10,199 bases of DNA from an uncultured Sphingomonadales bacterium (GTDB taxonomy: Bacteria > Pseudomonadota > Alphaproteobacteria > Sphingomonadales > Sphingomonadaceae), in contig CAIWFP010000275.1 in NCBI GenBank assembly GCA_903911985.1, forward strand, positions 1 through 10,199. Direction: 5' to 3'. Made by a program: the position numbers and the translations under genes. The notes beneath the pieces were generated by a model. That model was not told the origin of the DNA. It made no database searches and worked only from the letters and a program-made list of their open reading frames with translations. Below, piece after piece: positions 1-6,779 of the stretch. Each line of letters starts with the position of its first letter. The first letter of the stretch is position 1.

Positions 1-1
1 C

Positions 2-1057
2 GCCCAGCAACAGCGCGGCGGCCAGCGCGGCGGCGGCGGGTGCGGTCTGGATGCCGAAGCCGCCCTGCCCGGCGCACCAGAAGAAGCCCTCGACGCGCGG
101 GTCGAAGCCATAGACCGGCAGGCGGTCTGGCGCGAAGCTGCGCAGGCCCGCCCAGCGGTGTTCCACCGCCTCGACGCGCCATTCCACCACCTGCTCCAGC
201 CGGCTTACCGCGAGGGCAACGTCGATTTCCTCGGGCGCCGCGTCACAGGGGGGGCTGGGGGTTTCGTCATGGGGCGATAGCCACAGGCGGCCGCTCTCGG
301 GCTTGAAATAGAAGGCCTCGCCCAGATCCAGCACCAGCGGCAGGCTGGGCGCGGTCACCGGCTCCACCCGCAATTGCGCCACGGTGCGCCGATAGGGCTG
401 AATGCCGAGCGGGGCGGCTCCGGCCATCGCCGCCACCCCATCGGCCCAGGCCCCGGCGGCATTGACCAGAATGGCGGCGGATAGCTGGCGGCCATCGGCG
501 AGCGTCAGGCGCCAGCGCCCGCCCTCTCTAACCGCCCCGGCCAGCCGCGCGGAGGTGACCAGTTCCACCCCATCGCGCCGGGCGGCGGCGAGGTAGTGCT
601 GATGCAGCGCGGCCACATCGATATCGCAGCAATCCGGCTCCATGGCGCCCGCCACCCAGCCTTCGCGCAACCCGGGACTATGTTCCGCGATGGCGGCCCG
701 GTCCAGCCGTTCCACCCTCACCCCCAGCGCGGCAAAGCGGGCGGCGAAACCATCCAGATCCGCCTCCTGCCCCACCCGCGCGATGGTGAGCCCCCCGCGC
801 GGGCGCAGCACGCCCAGCCCATGCAGCGCCGGGCCGGAGGCGGTGGTCAGCGGCTGCACCAATGGCCCGCCATAGCTTTCGGTCCAGAAGGCGGCGGAGC
901 GGCCCGTGGCGTGATAGCCGGGGTAGTCCTCCGCCTCCAGTAACAGCACGCGCGGGGCGGCCGGCGCTCCTGCCAAAGCGGCCGCCAGCGAGGCCCCGGC
1001 CATTCCGGCCCCGATAATGGCGATGTCGGCATGTGTGATGGCGGCAGGCGCGATCAT
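2..1057 (-). CDS. FAD-dependent amino-acid oxidoreductase, DauA/DAO-like (partial, 3' end beyond window)
   Basis: This gene reads leftward and runs off the window without a stop; 352 codons are visible. It belongs to the D-amino-acid oxidase/DadA superfamily of flavoproteins, which oxidise an amine to an imine with FAD. Visible features: a Rossmann GAGMAG at residues 16-21, Glu41 at the end of beta-2 for the FAD ribose, PGYHATGRSAAFW (46-58), DIDVAALHQHYL (145-156), VNAAGAWAD (198-206), FYFKP (249-253), WAGLRSF (302-308) and GFGIQT (333-338). This pattern and spacing closely follow Pseudomonas aeruginosa D-arginine dehydrogenase DauA (about 375 aa), so only some 25 residues are probably missing. 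The DauA ligand residues Arg222, Tyr249 and Arg305 have counterparts (Arg223 or Arg224, Tyr250, Arg306), whereas His48 and Glu87 appear as Phe57 and a Gly. The substrate is therefore uncertain and probably not arginine or lysine. The ATG at 1057 has AAGG nine bases upstream. The gene is divergent from the pilus operon, with no evident functional link. Confidence 0.9.
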   Translation of the reverse strand, partial: MIAPAAITHADIAIIGAGMAGASLAAALAGAPAAPRVLLLEAEDYPGYHATGRSAAFWTESYGGPLVQPLTTASGPALHGLGVLRPRGGLTIARVGQEADLDGFAARFAALGVRVERLDRAAIAEHSPGLREGWVAGAMEPDCCDIDVAALHQHYLAAARRDGVELVTSARLAGAVREGGRWRLTLADGRQLSAAILVNAAGAWADGVAAMAGAAPLGIQPYRRTVAQLRVEPVTAPSLPLVLDLGEAFYFKPESGRLWLSPHDETPSPPCDAAPEEIDVALAVSRLEQVVEWRVEAVEHRWAGLRSFAPDRLPVYGFDPRVEGFFWCAGQGGFGIQTAPAAAALAAALLLG

Positions 1058-1066
1058 GGCCGCCCG

Positions 1067-1094
1067 CCTTGGAAAAATTGGGTTTTCCGCAAGG
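1067..1094 (-). promoter_or_regulatory. Palindrome over the oxidoreductase ribosome binding site
   Basis: On the plus strand GGAAAA (1071-1076) and TTTTCC (1083-1088) flank a six-base spacer, and CCTT (1067-1070) can also pair with AAGG (1091-1094) across a two-base bulge. Read on the minus strand, the AAGG that serves as the best Shine-Dalgarno candidate for the oxidoreductase (nine bases before its ATG) lies in the 3' arm. The structure could be a repressor operator or an mRNA hairpin masking the ribosome binding site. Symmetry is all that is seen; the function is inferred. Confidence 0.3.
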
Positions 1095-1110
1095 GAAATA
1101 GCATGGTCAG

Positions 1111-1192
1111 AGGGTTAACCTCGGCAGGACACATAGGGTTAATTCCGGGCTCCCGGCCGATGCGGGCAAATACCCTTAATGGCTTGCTTACC
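1111..1192 (+). promoter_or_regulatory. TTAA motif cluster upstream of the pilus operon (possible CtrA-type sites)
   Basis: AGGGTTAACC (1111-1120), AGGGTTAATT (1135-1144) and CCCTTAATGG (1173-1182) are near copies of one motif on the two strands. The last is followed by TTACC at 1188, giving TTAA-N8-TTAC. The alphaproteobacterial cell-cycle regulator CtrA binds TTAA-N7-TTAA or a TTAACC half-site and is known to control pilus genes in Caulobacter. Here the half-site is present but the spacing is one base off consensus. The assignment is a hypothesis. Confidence 0.25.
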
Positions 1193-1244
1193 AAATGACA
1201 GACCATCGCCTTTAGAGAAACTCCCGAAATAGCTGGGAATCCTC

Positions 1245-1784
1245 ATGCACGGTGTCTCCATTCCTCATAGCCTGATTTCCTATGGCTTCCTTGCCGCCTT
1301 GGCAATCGCGCTGGCGGCGGCGGCTGTGGGAGATCTGGCGCATCGGCGCATCGCCAACCGGCTGAATGGCGCCATTGCCCTTGCCGCGCCGCTGTTCTGG
1401 TGGGCTGGCGGCTTGTCTCCGGGCGCGATCGGCGGCCAACTGGCCCTGGCGCTGGGCTGCCTTGGCATCAGCACCGGCCTGTTCGCGGTTGGGGCGATGG
1501 GTGGCGGGGATGTCAAGCTGCTGACGGCGCTGGCGCTGTGGATCCGCCCTATGTGGTTTGCGCAATTGCTGGTGGTGATGGCGCTGGCGGGCGGTGTGCT
1601 GGCGCTGCTGTTCGTGGTCGGCCGGTCCCTGTCGGCATCCGGTACCCGCCGCGCCGCGAAGCGGCAAGCAACCGCCGGGCTGCCCTATGGCGTGGCCATA
1701 GCCGTGGGGGGCCTTTGGGTGCTGGCACGCGATTACCTGCCGATGGCCGGGGCGCATTTGCCCACCGGCATGATTGGGAGTTGA
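1245..1784 (+). CDS. cpaA: Prepilin peptidase CpaA/TadV (A24 family)
   Basis: This is an inner-membrane aspartic peptidase that removes the leader of Flp-type prepilins. The 179 residues are almost wholly hydrophobic, with several membrane segments. The catalytic aspartates of the type IV prepilin peptidase family are visible: Asp30 in VGDLAHRRIANRLN (29-42) and Asp89 in the GGGD motif (86-89) followed by VKLL. It is the short TadV/CpaA form, lacking the cytoplasmic N-methyltransferase domain of PilD-type enzymes. The ATG at 1245 leaves a short N-terminal tail before the first membrane segment; a weak TGGGA lies ahead of it. It is the first gene of the operon, four bases before cpaB. Its usual substrate gene, flp, is not in the window. 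Confidence 0.93.
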   Translation: MHGVSIPHSLISYGFLAALAIALAAAAVGDLAHRRIANRLNGAIALAAPLFWWAGGLSPGAIGGQLALALGCLGISTGLFAVGAMGGGDVKLLTALALWIRPMWFAQLLVVMALAGGVLALLFVVGRSLSASGTRRAAKRQATAGLPYGVAIAVGGLWVLARDYLPMAGAHLPTGMIGS

Positions 1785-1788
1785 GGGC

Positions 1789-2949
1789 ATGAACCGGAAA
1801 AAACTCGGATTGCTGCTGGGCGCCGTGGGTGTCGCCGCCTGCAACGCGCTGATCGCCCACAGCCTGCTGGCGGGCCATGCCACGCCTTCGGCCGAGGCGC
1901 TCGACATGCAGCGCCACGGCCAGCGCGTGCTGGTCGCCCGGCGCGCGCTGGCCGTGGGGACAATTCTCACGCCCGATGCCATCGGCTTTGTCGATTGGCC
2001 CAAGGAGTTGGTCGGCGACCAGAATCAGGCGGGCCAAAATCCCGCAAGCAGCGCCTATTTTGTCGAAAGCGCCGAATCCGGCAGCCTCGGCGCCACGCCC
2101 GCGAAACTGGCGGGCATGGTCGTGCGCAGCGACATCGCCGAAGGCCAGCCGATAAGCCGTGGCGCGCTGGTTGCCCCCGGCGACCGGGGCTTTCTGGCGG
2201 CGACACTGGGTGCGGGGCTGCGTGCCATCACCATTGCGGTTACCGAACGCAGCGGCGTGGGTGGTTTTGTCTTTCCCGGCGACCGGGTGGATCTGATGCT
2301 GACCCAGACCCTGCATGGCGCCGACGGCACGGGGGCCGGGGCCGGGGGCAGTGCCGAACAACCTCTCTCCGTTACCGAGACCATCCTGCATAATCTGCGG
2401 GTGCTGGCGATAGATCAGTCGATGGGCGGCGATCTGACCGATGGCCATGTGGCGGCGCACGCGCCCCATACGGTGACGCTGGAGGTAACCCCGCGCAATG
2501 CCGAGAAGATCGAGGTGGCGCAAAGCGTCGGCGCGCTGAGCCTTACCCTGCGCGCCCTGACCCAGACGCCCGCCGATCTGGCCGCGCGTGCCGATCCCGA
2601 CCGGGCCATCGCCTCGGGAAGGGTGAGCATTCCGGCCAATGCCAGCCGACAGGATGAGGAGCGGCTGATCGGTCAGGCCGCCGCTGAGACAGGCCCGGAT
2701 GGCCCCGGCTATGTGACCGGCGGCGATGTCTCGCGTTTCCTGCGCCACTCTGGCCTGCGCATGGTGGCAGGGGCAATGGCGGCAAGTCCGCAGGCTCCCG
2801 TGGCTGTGGGGCCCGGCCGCCTTGGCCTCAATTTCGCTCCACCCGCTGGCTCCGGATCCCCGCCCTCCGGCCAAATCTGGCGCGGCGGCGGCATCGTCAC
2901 GGTCAGCCGGGGCAAGGATGTGACCCCGGTTTCCGTGGGAGGGCAATGA
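1789..2949 (+). CDS. cpaB: Flp pilus assembly protein CpaB/RcpC (SAF domain)
   Basis: CpaB is a periplasmic, membrane-anchored protein of Tad pilus machines that works with the secretin. The 386-residue product has an N-terminal membrane anchor (about 5-28), a SAF domain (about 47-125, starting VLVARRALAVGTILTPDAI) and the characteristic C-terminal CpaB domain (about 145-260, with SGVGGFVFPGDRVDLML at 155-171). It ends with the GGGIVTVSRG strand at 367-376. The stretch from about 262 to 360 is low-complexity Ala/Gly/Pro-rich and longer than I expect for the family. I chose the ATG at 1789, with GGGAG/GAGGG just ahead, over an upstream TTG at 1774 that would overlap the end of cpaA. It starts four bases after cpaA and ends one base before cpaC, so the three are probably translationally coupled. 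Confidence 0.93.
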   Translation: MNRKKLGLLLGAVGVAACNALIAHSLLAGHATPSAEALDMQRHGQRVLVARRALAVGTILTPDAIGFVDWPKELVGDQNQAGQNPASSAYFVESAESGSLGATPAKLAGMVVRSDIAEGQPISRGALVAPGDRGFLAATLGAGLRAITIAVTERSGVGGFVFPGDRVDLMLTQTLHGADGTGAGAGGSAEQPLSVTETILHNLRVLAIDQSMGGDLTDGHVAAHAPHTVTLEVTPRNAEKIEVAQSVGALSLTLRALTQTPADLAARADPDRAIASGRVSIPANASRQDEERLIGQAAAETGPDGPGYVTGGDVSRFLRHSGLRMVAGAMAASPQAPVAVGPGRLGLNFAPPAGSGSPPSGQIWRGGGIVTVSRGKDVTPVSVGGQ

Positions 2950-2950
2950 G

Positions 2951-4753
2951 ATGAGCAAAGCCGCCGATCGCCATGGAAAGAAGCCGCCGATGAAACTGCG
3001 CCGTCTTGCCACCCGCCTGTCCGCACTGGGCGCGCTTGCCAGCGCCACCGCGCTGGTTCCTGCGGGCGCCGCGCTAGCGCGCGAGCCCGCCCTGCCCCCT
3101 GCTCCTCCGCGATTGGCGGCACAGCCCCTCGCCCCCACCCACGCGCCATCGGCGCCCACGGCCCACGCGCCATCGGCGCCAACCACCGACGCGCCCGCTC
3201 CGGTGGCGGATGTGGCCCTCTCGATCGGTCACGGGCGGCTGATCGCCCTGCCCGAGGCGATGAAGGATGTCTTCGTGGCCGACGACAAGGTGGCCGATGT
3301 GCAGGTCAAATCCGCGCGTCAGCTCTATGTGTTCGCCAAGGGCGGCGGCACCACCACCATCTATGCCAGCAATGCCGGCGGCCGTACCATCTGGTCGGCG
3401 AACGTCCGGGTTGGCACCAATATCGACAGCGTCGACCACATGATCGCCCTCGCCATGCCGGATGCGCATATGACCGTCACCACGCTGGGCACCAATACCG
3501 TGCTGCTCACCGGCACCGTGGCCAGCCCCGAGGATGCCGCCGAGGCCTCGCGGCTGGTGCAGGCCTATATGGGCAAGGATAGCAATGTCATCACCCGGCT
3601 GCGCGCGGCCACCCCCATGCAGGTGAACCTGCAGGTGCGCATCGCCGAAGTCTCGCGCACGCTGATGCGCACGCTGGGCTCGAACATCGCGACACAGGGC
3701 GGATCAAGGGGATTGATCGGCGTGATGCGCGGGCGGTCCGCCGGCACCATTACCAGCCCGCTGCCCGCTGGCGTCACCACCGGGGGCAACACCGCCGGTC
3801 TGCCGGTGCTCGATGCCTCGGCGGCCTATGGCCTGCCCACCGGCTCGCTCAGCCTGCCGTTCAACCCGGCCACCGGCAAGTTCATCGCGCCGGGCACCGC
3901 GACCCCGGCCTATGCCATGGCCGACAATCTGGCCAATACCACCGCGATCGGCCTTGCCGGGCATCTGCTCAGGCTGAATGTGCTGGGCACGCTGGATGTT
4001 GGCGAGCAGATGGGGCTGGTCACCACGCTGGCCCAGCCCAACCTCACCGCCATCTCGGGCGAGACCGCCGAATTTCTCGCGGGCGGCGAGTTTCCCATTC
4101 CCGTTCCCGGCAGCCTTGGCGCCACGGGCATCGAATACAAGAAATTCGGCGTCAGCCTGTCCTACACGCCCACGGTTCTGGCCGATGGCCGCATCTCCAT
4201 GCGGGTGCGGCCAGAGGTTTCGGAACTGTCCGACAATGGCTCGGTCAAGATCAACGGCTATTCGATTCCCGGGCTCACCGTGCGCCGCACCGAAACCACG
4301 GTGGAACTGGGCTCGGGCCAGAGCTTCGTGATCGCGGGGCTGATGAGCAACAACGCCAGCCACACCATCGACAAGCTGCCCGGCGCGGGTGATGTGCCGA
4401 TCATCGGCGCCCTGTTCCGCTCCACCAGCTTTCAGCAGGGCGAGACCGAGCTGGTGATCGTCGTCACCCCCTATCTGGTGCGGCCGGTCAACGACGCCGA
4501 CATCAGCCTGCCGACCGACGGCTATCAAAGCCCCGATGCCATCCGCGAGATGCTGGGCGGCATGTTCTCCCGCCGCAAGGCCGGGGCCCGCCCCGCCCCC
4601 ACATCCGCCGATGCGCCAAAGCCCGTGGATGGGAGCGAAGCACAAGGCGCCAGGCGCCCGCCCGCCGCAAAGGACAATGCCTCCGCCCCACCCGCCGCGC
4701 CCGTCAGCCCCCCGCCCGCGATTGGCGCGGCGCCCGGCTTCTCGCAGCCCTGA
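2951..4753 (+). CDS. cpaC: Outer-membrane secretin CpaC/RcpA of Tad pilus
   Basis: CpaC forms the multimeric outer-membrane channel through which the Flp pilus passes. The 600 residues show a signal peptide (hydrophobic 20-42, likely cleavage after ALA at 43), a Pro/Ala-rich linker with a duplicated 8-residue repeat (about 62-84), an N-terminal pilus/secretin domain (about 88-155), a BON-like segment (about 158-205) and the secretin domain (about 335-512). The secretin domain has LAQPNLTAISGETAEFLAGGE (359-379), VPIIGALFRS (482-491) and ETELVIVVTPYLVRP (498-512), the family signature. A Pro/Ala-rich tail (about 541-600) follows. The ATG at 2951 has a strong GGGAGGG seven bases upstream; a second ATG at 2990 (Met14, MKLRR), preceded by GGAAAG, would give a more standard signal peptide, so the true start is open. 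Its partners are CpaB and the lipoprotein CpaD. Confidence 0.95.
   Translation: MSKAADRHGKKPPMKLRRLATRLSALGALASATALVPAGAALAREPALPPAPPRLAAQPLAPTHAPSAPTAHAPSAPTTDAPAPVADVALSIGHGRLIALPEAMKDVFVADDKVADVQVKSARQLYVFAKGGGTTTIYASNAGGRTIWSANVRVGTNIDSVDHMIALAMPDAHMTVTTLGTNTVLLTGTVASPEDAAEASRLVQAYMGKDSNVITRLRAATPMQVNLQVRIAEVSRTLMRTLGSNIATQGGSRGLIGVMRGRSAGTITSPLPAGVTTGGNTAGLPVLDASAAYGLPTGSLSLPFNPATGKFIAPGTATPAYAMADNLANTTAIGLAGHLLRLNVLGTLDVGEQMGLVTTLAQPNLTAISGETAEFLAGGEFPIPVPGSLGATGIEYKKFGVSLSYTPTVLADGRISMRVRPEVSELSDNGSVKINGYSIPGLTVRRTETTVELGSGQSFVIAGLMSNNASHTIDKLPGAGDVPIIGALFRSTSFQQGETELVIVVTPYLVRPVNDADISLPTDGYQSPDAIREMLGGMFSRRKAGARPAPTSADAPKPVDGSEAQGARRPPAAKDNASAPPAAPVSPPPAIGAAPGFSQP
3138..3185 (+). repeat. 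24-bp tandem duplication in the cpaC linker
   Basis: CCCACGCGCCATCGGCGCC occurs at 3138-3156 and identically at 3162-3180, giving two 24-bp units. They encode THAPSAPT and AHAPSAPT, and a decayed third copy (TDAPAP) may follow. The period is eight codons, so copy-number change keeps the frame. The encoded segment is the flexible linker between the signal peptide and the first folded domain of the secretin. Confidence 0.85.
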
Positions 4754-4768
4754 GACAGGACCCCCGTC

Positions 4769-5413
4769 ATGCCACACCCCTCCAAGCCCACGGCCCACGG
4801 GCTGATAGTCACCCTCGCGCTGGCGCTGGCTGGCTGTGGCGGCCTGCCGCGCAATGCCACGCTCTACAGCCCCCACCAGCCGGAAGTATCGCACACCAGC
4901 CTCAGCCTCGACCTGCCCGCCAGTGCCGATGGTCTGGCGCCCGCGCAAACCCGGCAGCTGGCGGAATGGTTCACCGCCATGGATCTGCGCTATGGCGATG
5001 CCGTTACCGTCGCCGATCCGCAGGAACGCAAGGCCTCCCTTGCCGCCGTGGCGGATGTTGTCGCCGGTTTCGGTCTGGCGCAGACCTCGCCGGCGCCAAT
5101 TCCGGGCGGCACAAATAGCGTCGCGCCCGGCACACTGCGGGTCATCATCACCCGGGCGCATGCCCATGTGGCCCATTGCCCGGATTGGTCCGGCAATGCC
5201 GCCAGCAACCCGCGCAACGCCACCTCCACCAACTATGGCTGCGCGACATACAGCAATCTGGCCGCGATGGTGGCCAACCCCGACGACCTGCTCCACGGCG
5301 CCACCGCCACCGGCCACACGGGCTCCATGAGCGCGGAAAAGGCAATCGCGGCCTGGCGCATGGCCCCGCCAACCACCCCCGGCACGGCCAAGGACAGCTC
5401 CACCCGGCAATAG
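4769..5413 (+). CDS. cpaD: Tad pilus lipoprotein CpaD
   Basis: CpaD is a lipoprotein of the outer-membrane part of alphaproteobacterial Flp pilus machines, thought to help the secretin assemble or localise. The 214-residue product has a lipoprotein signal (hydrophobic 11-22) ending in a lipobox LALAGC with Cys23 as the lipidation site. The family signature is clear near the C-terminus: HCPDWSG (136-142), then NPRNATSTNYGCATYSNLAA (147-166) and NPDDLLHG (170-177). Cys137 and Cys158 could form a disulfide. AGGA lies eight bases before the ATG. It sits 15 bases after cpaC and 13 before cpaE, as is usual. The last 20 or so residues look disordered. Confidence 0.92.
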   Translation: MPHPSKPTAHGLIVTLALALAGCGGLPRNATLYSPHQPEVSHTSLSLDLPASADGLAPAQTRQLAEWFTAMDLRYGDAVTVADPQERKASLAAVADVVAGFGLAQTSPAPIPGGTNSVAPGTLRVIITRAHAHVAHCPDWSGNAASNPRNATSTNYGCATYSNLAAMVANPDDLLHGATATGHTGSMSAEKAIAAWRMAPPTTPGTAKDSSTRQ

Positions 5414-5426
5414 AAGGCACCAAAGC

Positions 5427-6779
5427 ATGAACGCCCCCTGGCCATCTTCCGACATCACCGCCGCGAGCCCGAACTCCGGCAACGCCACCCTTGCGGGCTA
5501 TGGCCAGCCAAGCGCCATTGGCCGCCAGTCCCTCGCCGGTTACGTCGGCGACGAAGCCTCGCTGGAGGTCCTGCGCGCCTGCCTTGCCGGTCTTGGCTGG
5601 CCGACTGATCGTTGCCAGCTCGGCGCACTGGATGATGCCGCGCAAGCCCTCGCCATGACACCCAGCCCGGCGATTCTCATACTCGACCTGTCCGGCGATC
5701 CTGCCCCGCTGGATAATATTCAGGATCTCGCGCAAGTGTGCGATCCGGGCACCATGGTGATAGCCCTTGGCGAAACCAACGATGTTCAGTTCTATCGTGC
5801 CCTGCAGGCCAGCGGCATCCACGACTATCTGCTGAAACCGCTCTGCCCGAACGAACTGGCCGAGGCCATTCTCGCGGCACAGGCAGTTCTTGCCGCGCCA
5901 CCGCCCGCGCAAGCCACCCCGGCCAGCCAGCATATCACCACCGCCGTCATCGGCGCGCGCGGCGGAGTGGGCGCCACCATGGTGGCCACCTCGCTGGCAT
6001 GGATCTCCAGCTGTGATCTGGCGCAGCCCACCGCCCTGCTCTATCTCGACATCCAGTTCGGCACCGGGGCGCTCAGCCTCGATCTCGACCCCGGGTCCGG
6101 GCTGGTCGAAGCCATCGAAAACCCCTCGCGCATCGACGGCCTGTTCATCGAACGGGCCATGACCCGCGCCAGCGACACGCTGTCGCTGCTCACGGCCGAA
6201 GCGCCGATTGCCAATAGCGTCCCAACCGACGGCATCGCCATGCTGCATCTTGCCGAGGAGCTGCGCCATGCCTTCACCGCCACGGTGATCGATTTGCCGC
6301 GCACCATGCTGGCAAGTCTGACGCCGCTGATGACCGAGGTGACGACCATCGTGCTGGTTACCGAGCTTACCCTTGCCGGCGCGCGCGACACGATCCGCAT
6401 CCTCGACTGGGTCAAAACCCATGCGCCGCTCGCGCGGGTAACGCTGGTGGCCAACAAGGTGCCCTCCGGCATTTGCGAGATCGGCCCCGGCGACTTCGAG
6501 AGCGCCACCGAGCGGAAACTCGATTTTCTCCTGCCGTTGGAGCCGCGTCTGGCGATTAACGCCGCCAAGCAGGGGCAAAGCTTCGCTCAGGCCTGCCGTG
6601 GCGGGCGGATGGGCGACACGCTGCTGGCCATCGCCCGGGCGGTTTGCGCCAGCGATGATGCCACCGCTGGCACCAAACTTCGCGCGGCGCCATCGCTGCT
6701 GGGACGGCTGGATCCCCGCCAATTGCTCGCCCGTCTATCGGCCTCCACGCCGGGTGGCGGCGGCAAGATGGGCGGGTGA
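5427..6779 (+). CDS. cpaE: CpaE/TadZ pilus localisation ATPase (receiver-like plus ParA/MinD-like)
   Basis: CpaE/TadZ proteins localise the Tad pilus machine, often at a pole. The 450 residues divide into a receiver-like domain (about 35-155) and a ParA/MinD-type ATPase domain (about 168-420). The receiver half keeps acidic residues Asp42/Glu43, Asp87 in ILILDLSGD and Lys137 in YLLKPL, so it looks chemically plausible as a receiver. The ATPase half has a P-loop GARGGVGAT (176-184), LYLDIQFGTG (205-214) with Asp208, and a Walker B VIDLP (287-291) with Asp289. Both P-loop lysines of the deviant Walker A (KGGxGKT) are replaced, by Arg178 and Ala183; degenerate P-loops are known in TadZ proteins. 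AGAAGG stands nine bases before the ATG. The stop overlaps the tadB start, where cpaF would normally follow. Confidence 0.93.
   Translation: MNAPWPSSDITAASPNSGNATLAGYGQPSAIGRQSLAGYVGDEASLEVLRACLAGLGWPTDRCQLGALDDAAQALAMTPSPAILILDLSGDPAPLDNIQDLAQVCDPGTMVIALGETNDVQFYRALQASGIHDYLLKPLCPNELAEAILAAQAVLAAPPPAQATPASQHITTAVIGARGGVGATMVATSLAWISSCDLAQPTALLYLDIQFGTGALSLDLDPGSGLVEAIENPSRIDGLFIERAMTRASDTLSLLTAEAPIANSVPTDGIAMLHLAEELRHAFTATVIDLPRTMLASLTPLMTEVTTIVLVTELTLAGARDTIRILDWVKTHAPLARVTLVANKVPSGICEIGPGDFESATERKLDFLLPLEPRLAINAAKQGQSFAQACRGGRMGDTLLAIARAVCASDDATAGTKLRAAPSLLGRLDPRQLLARLSASTPGGGGKMGG

Larger units (their letters stand above)
1058..1244. promoter_or_regulatory. Divergent intergenic control region
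   Basis: These 187 bases separate the leftward oxidoreductase from the rightward pilus operon and must hold both promoters. The part from about 1070 to 1200 is richer in A and T than the flanking genes. I could not place a convincing -35/-10 pair. It contains the palindrome at 1067-1094, three TTAA tetramers at 1115, 1139 and 1176, a TTACC at 1188, and a short GC hairpin, CCGGG-CT-CCCGG, at 1145-1156. No Flp pilin gene is present here, although one often sits just ahead of cpaA. Confidence 0.6.

Noticed and set aside
40..943. Several plus-strand frames opposite the oxidoreductase
   Set aside because: The minus strand encodes a full set of DAO-family motifs; these frames are Arg/Pro/Ala-rich shadows.
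1103..1198. 31-codon plus-strand frame in the divergent intergenic region
   Set aside because: No convincing ribosome binding site, no hydrophobic pilin-like segment and no recognisable family, so it is not a missed Flp pilin.
1549..3186. 545-codon open frame on the minus strand opposite cpaA/cpaB/cpaC
   Set aside because: It lies antisense to three recognisable genes, has Arg/Gly/His-rich composition and no family motif. Long antisense frames are expected in high-GC DNA.
3704..5488. 594-codon minus-strand frame opposite cpaC/cpaD
   Set aside because: Shadow of the secretin and lipoprotein genes, with low-complexity Gly/Arg composition and no recognisable domain.
5148..6722. 524-codon minus-strand frame opposite cpaD/cpaE
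   Set aside because: Antisense to a clear cpaE, with no motif or plausible ribosome binding site.
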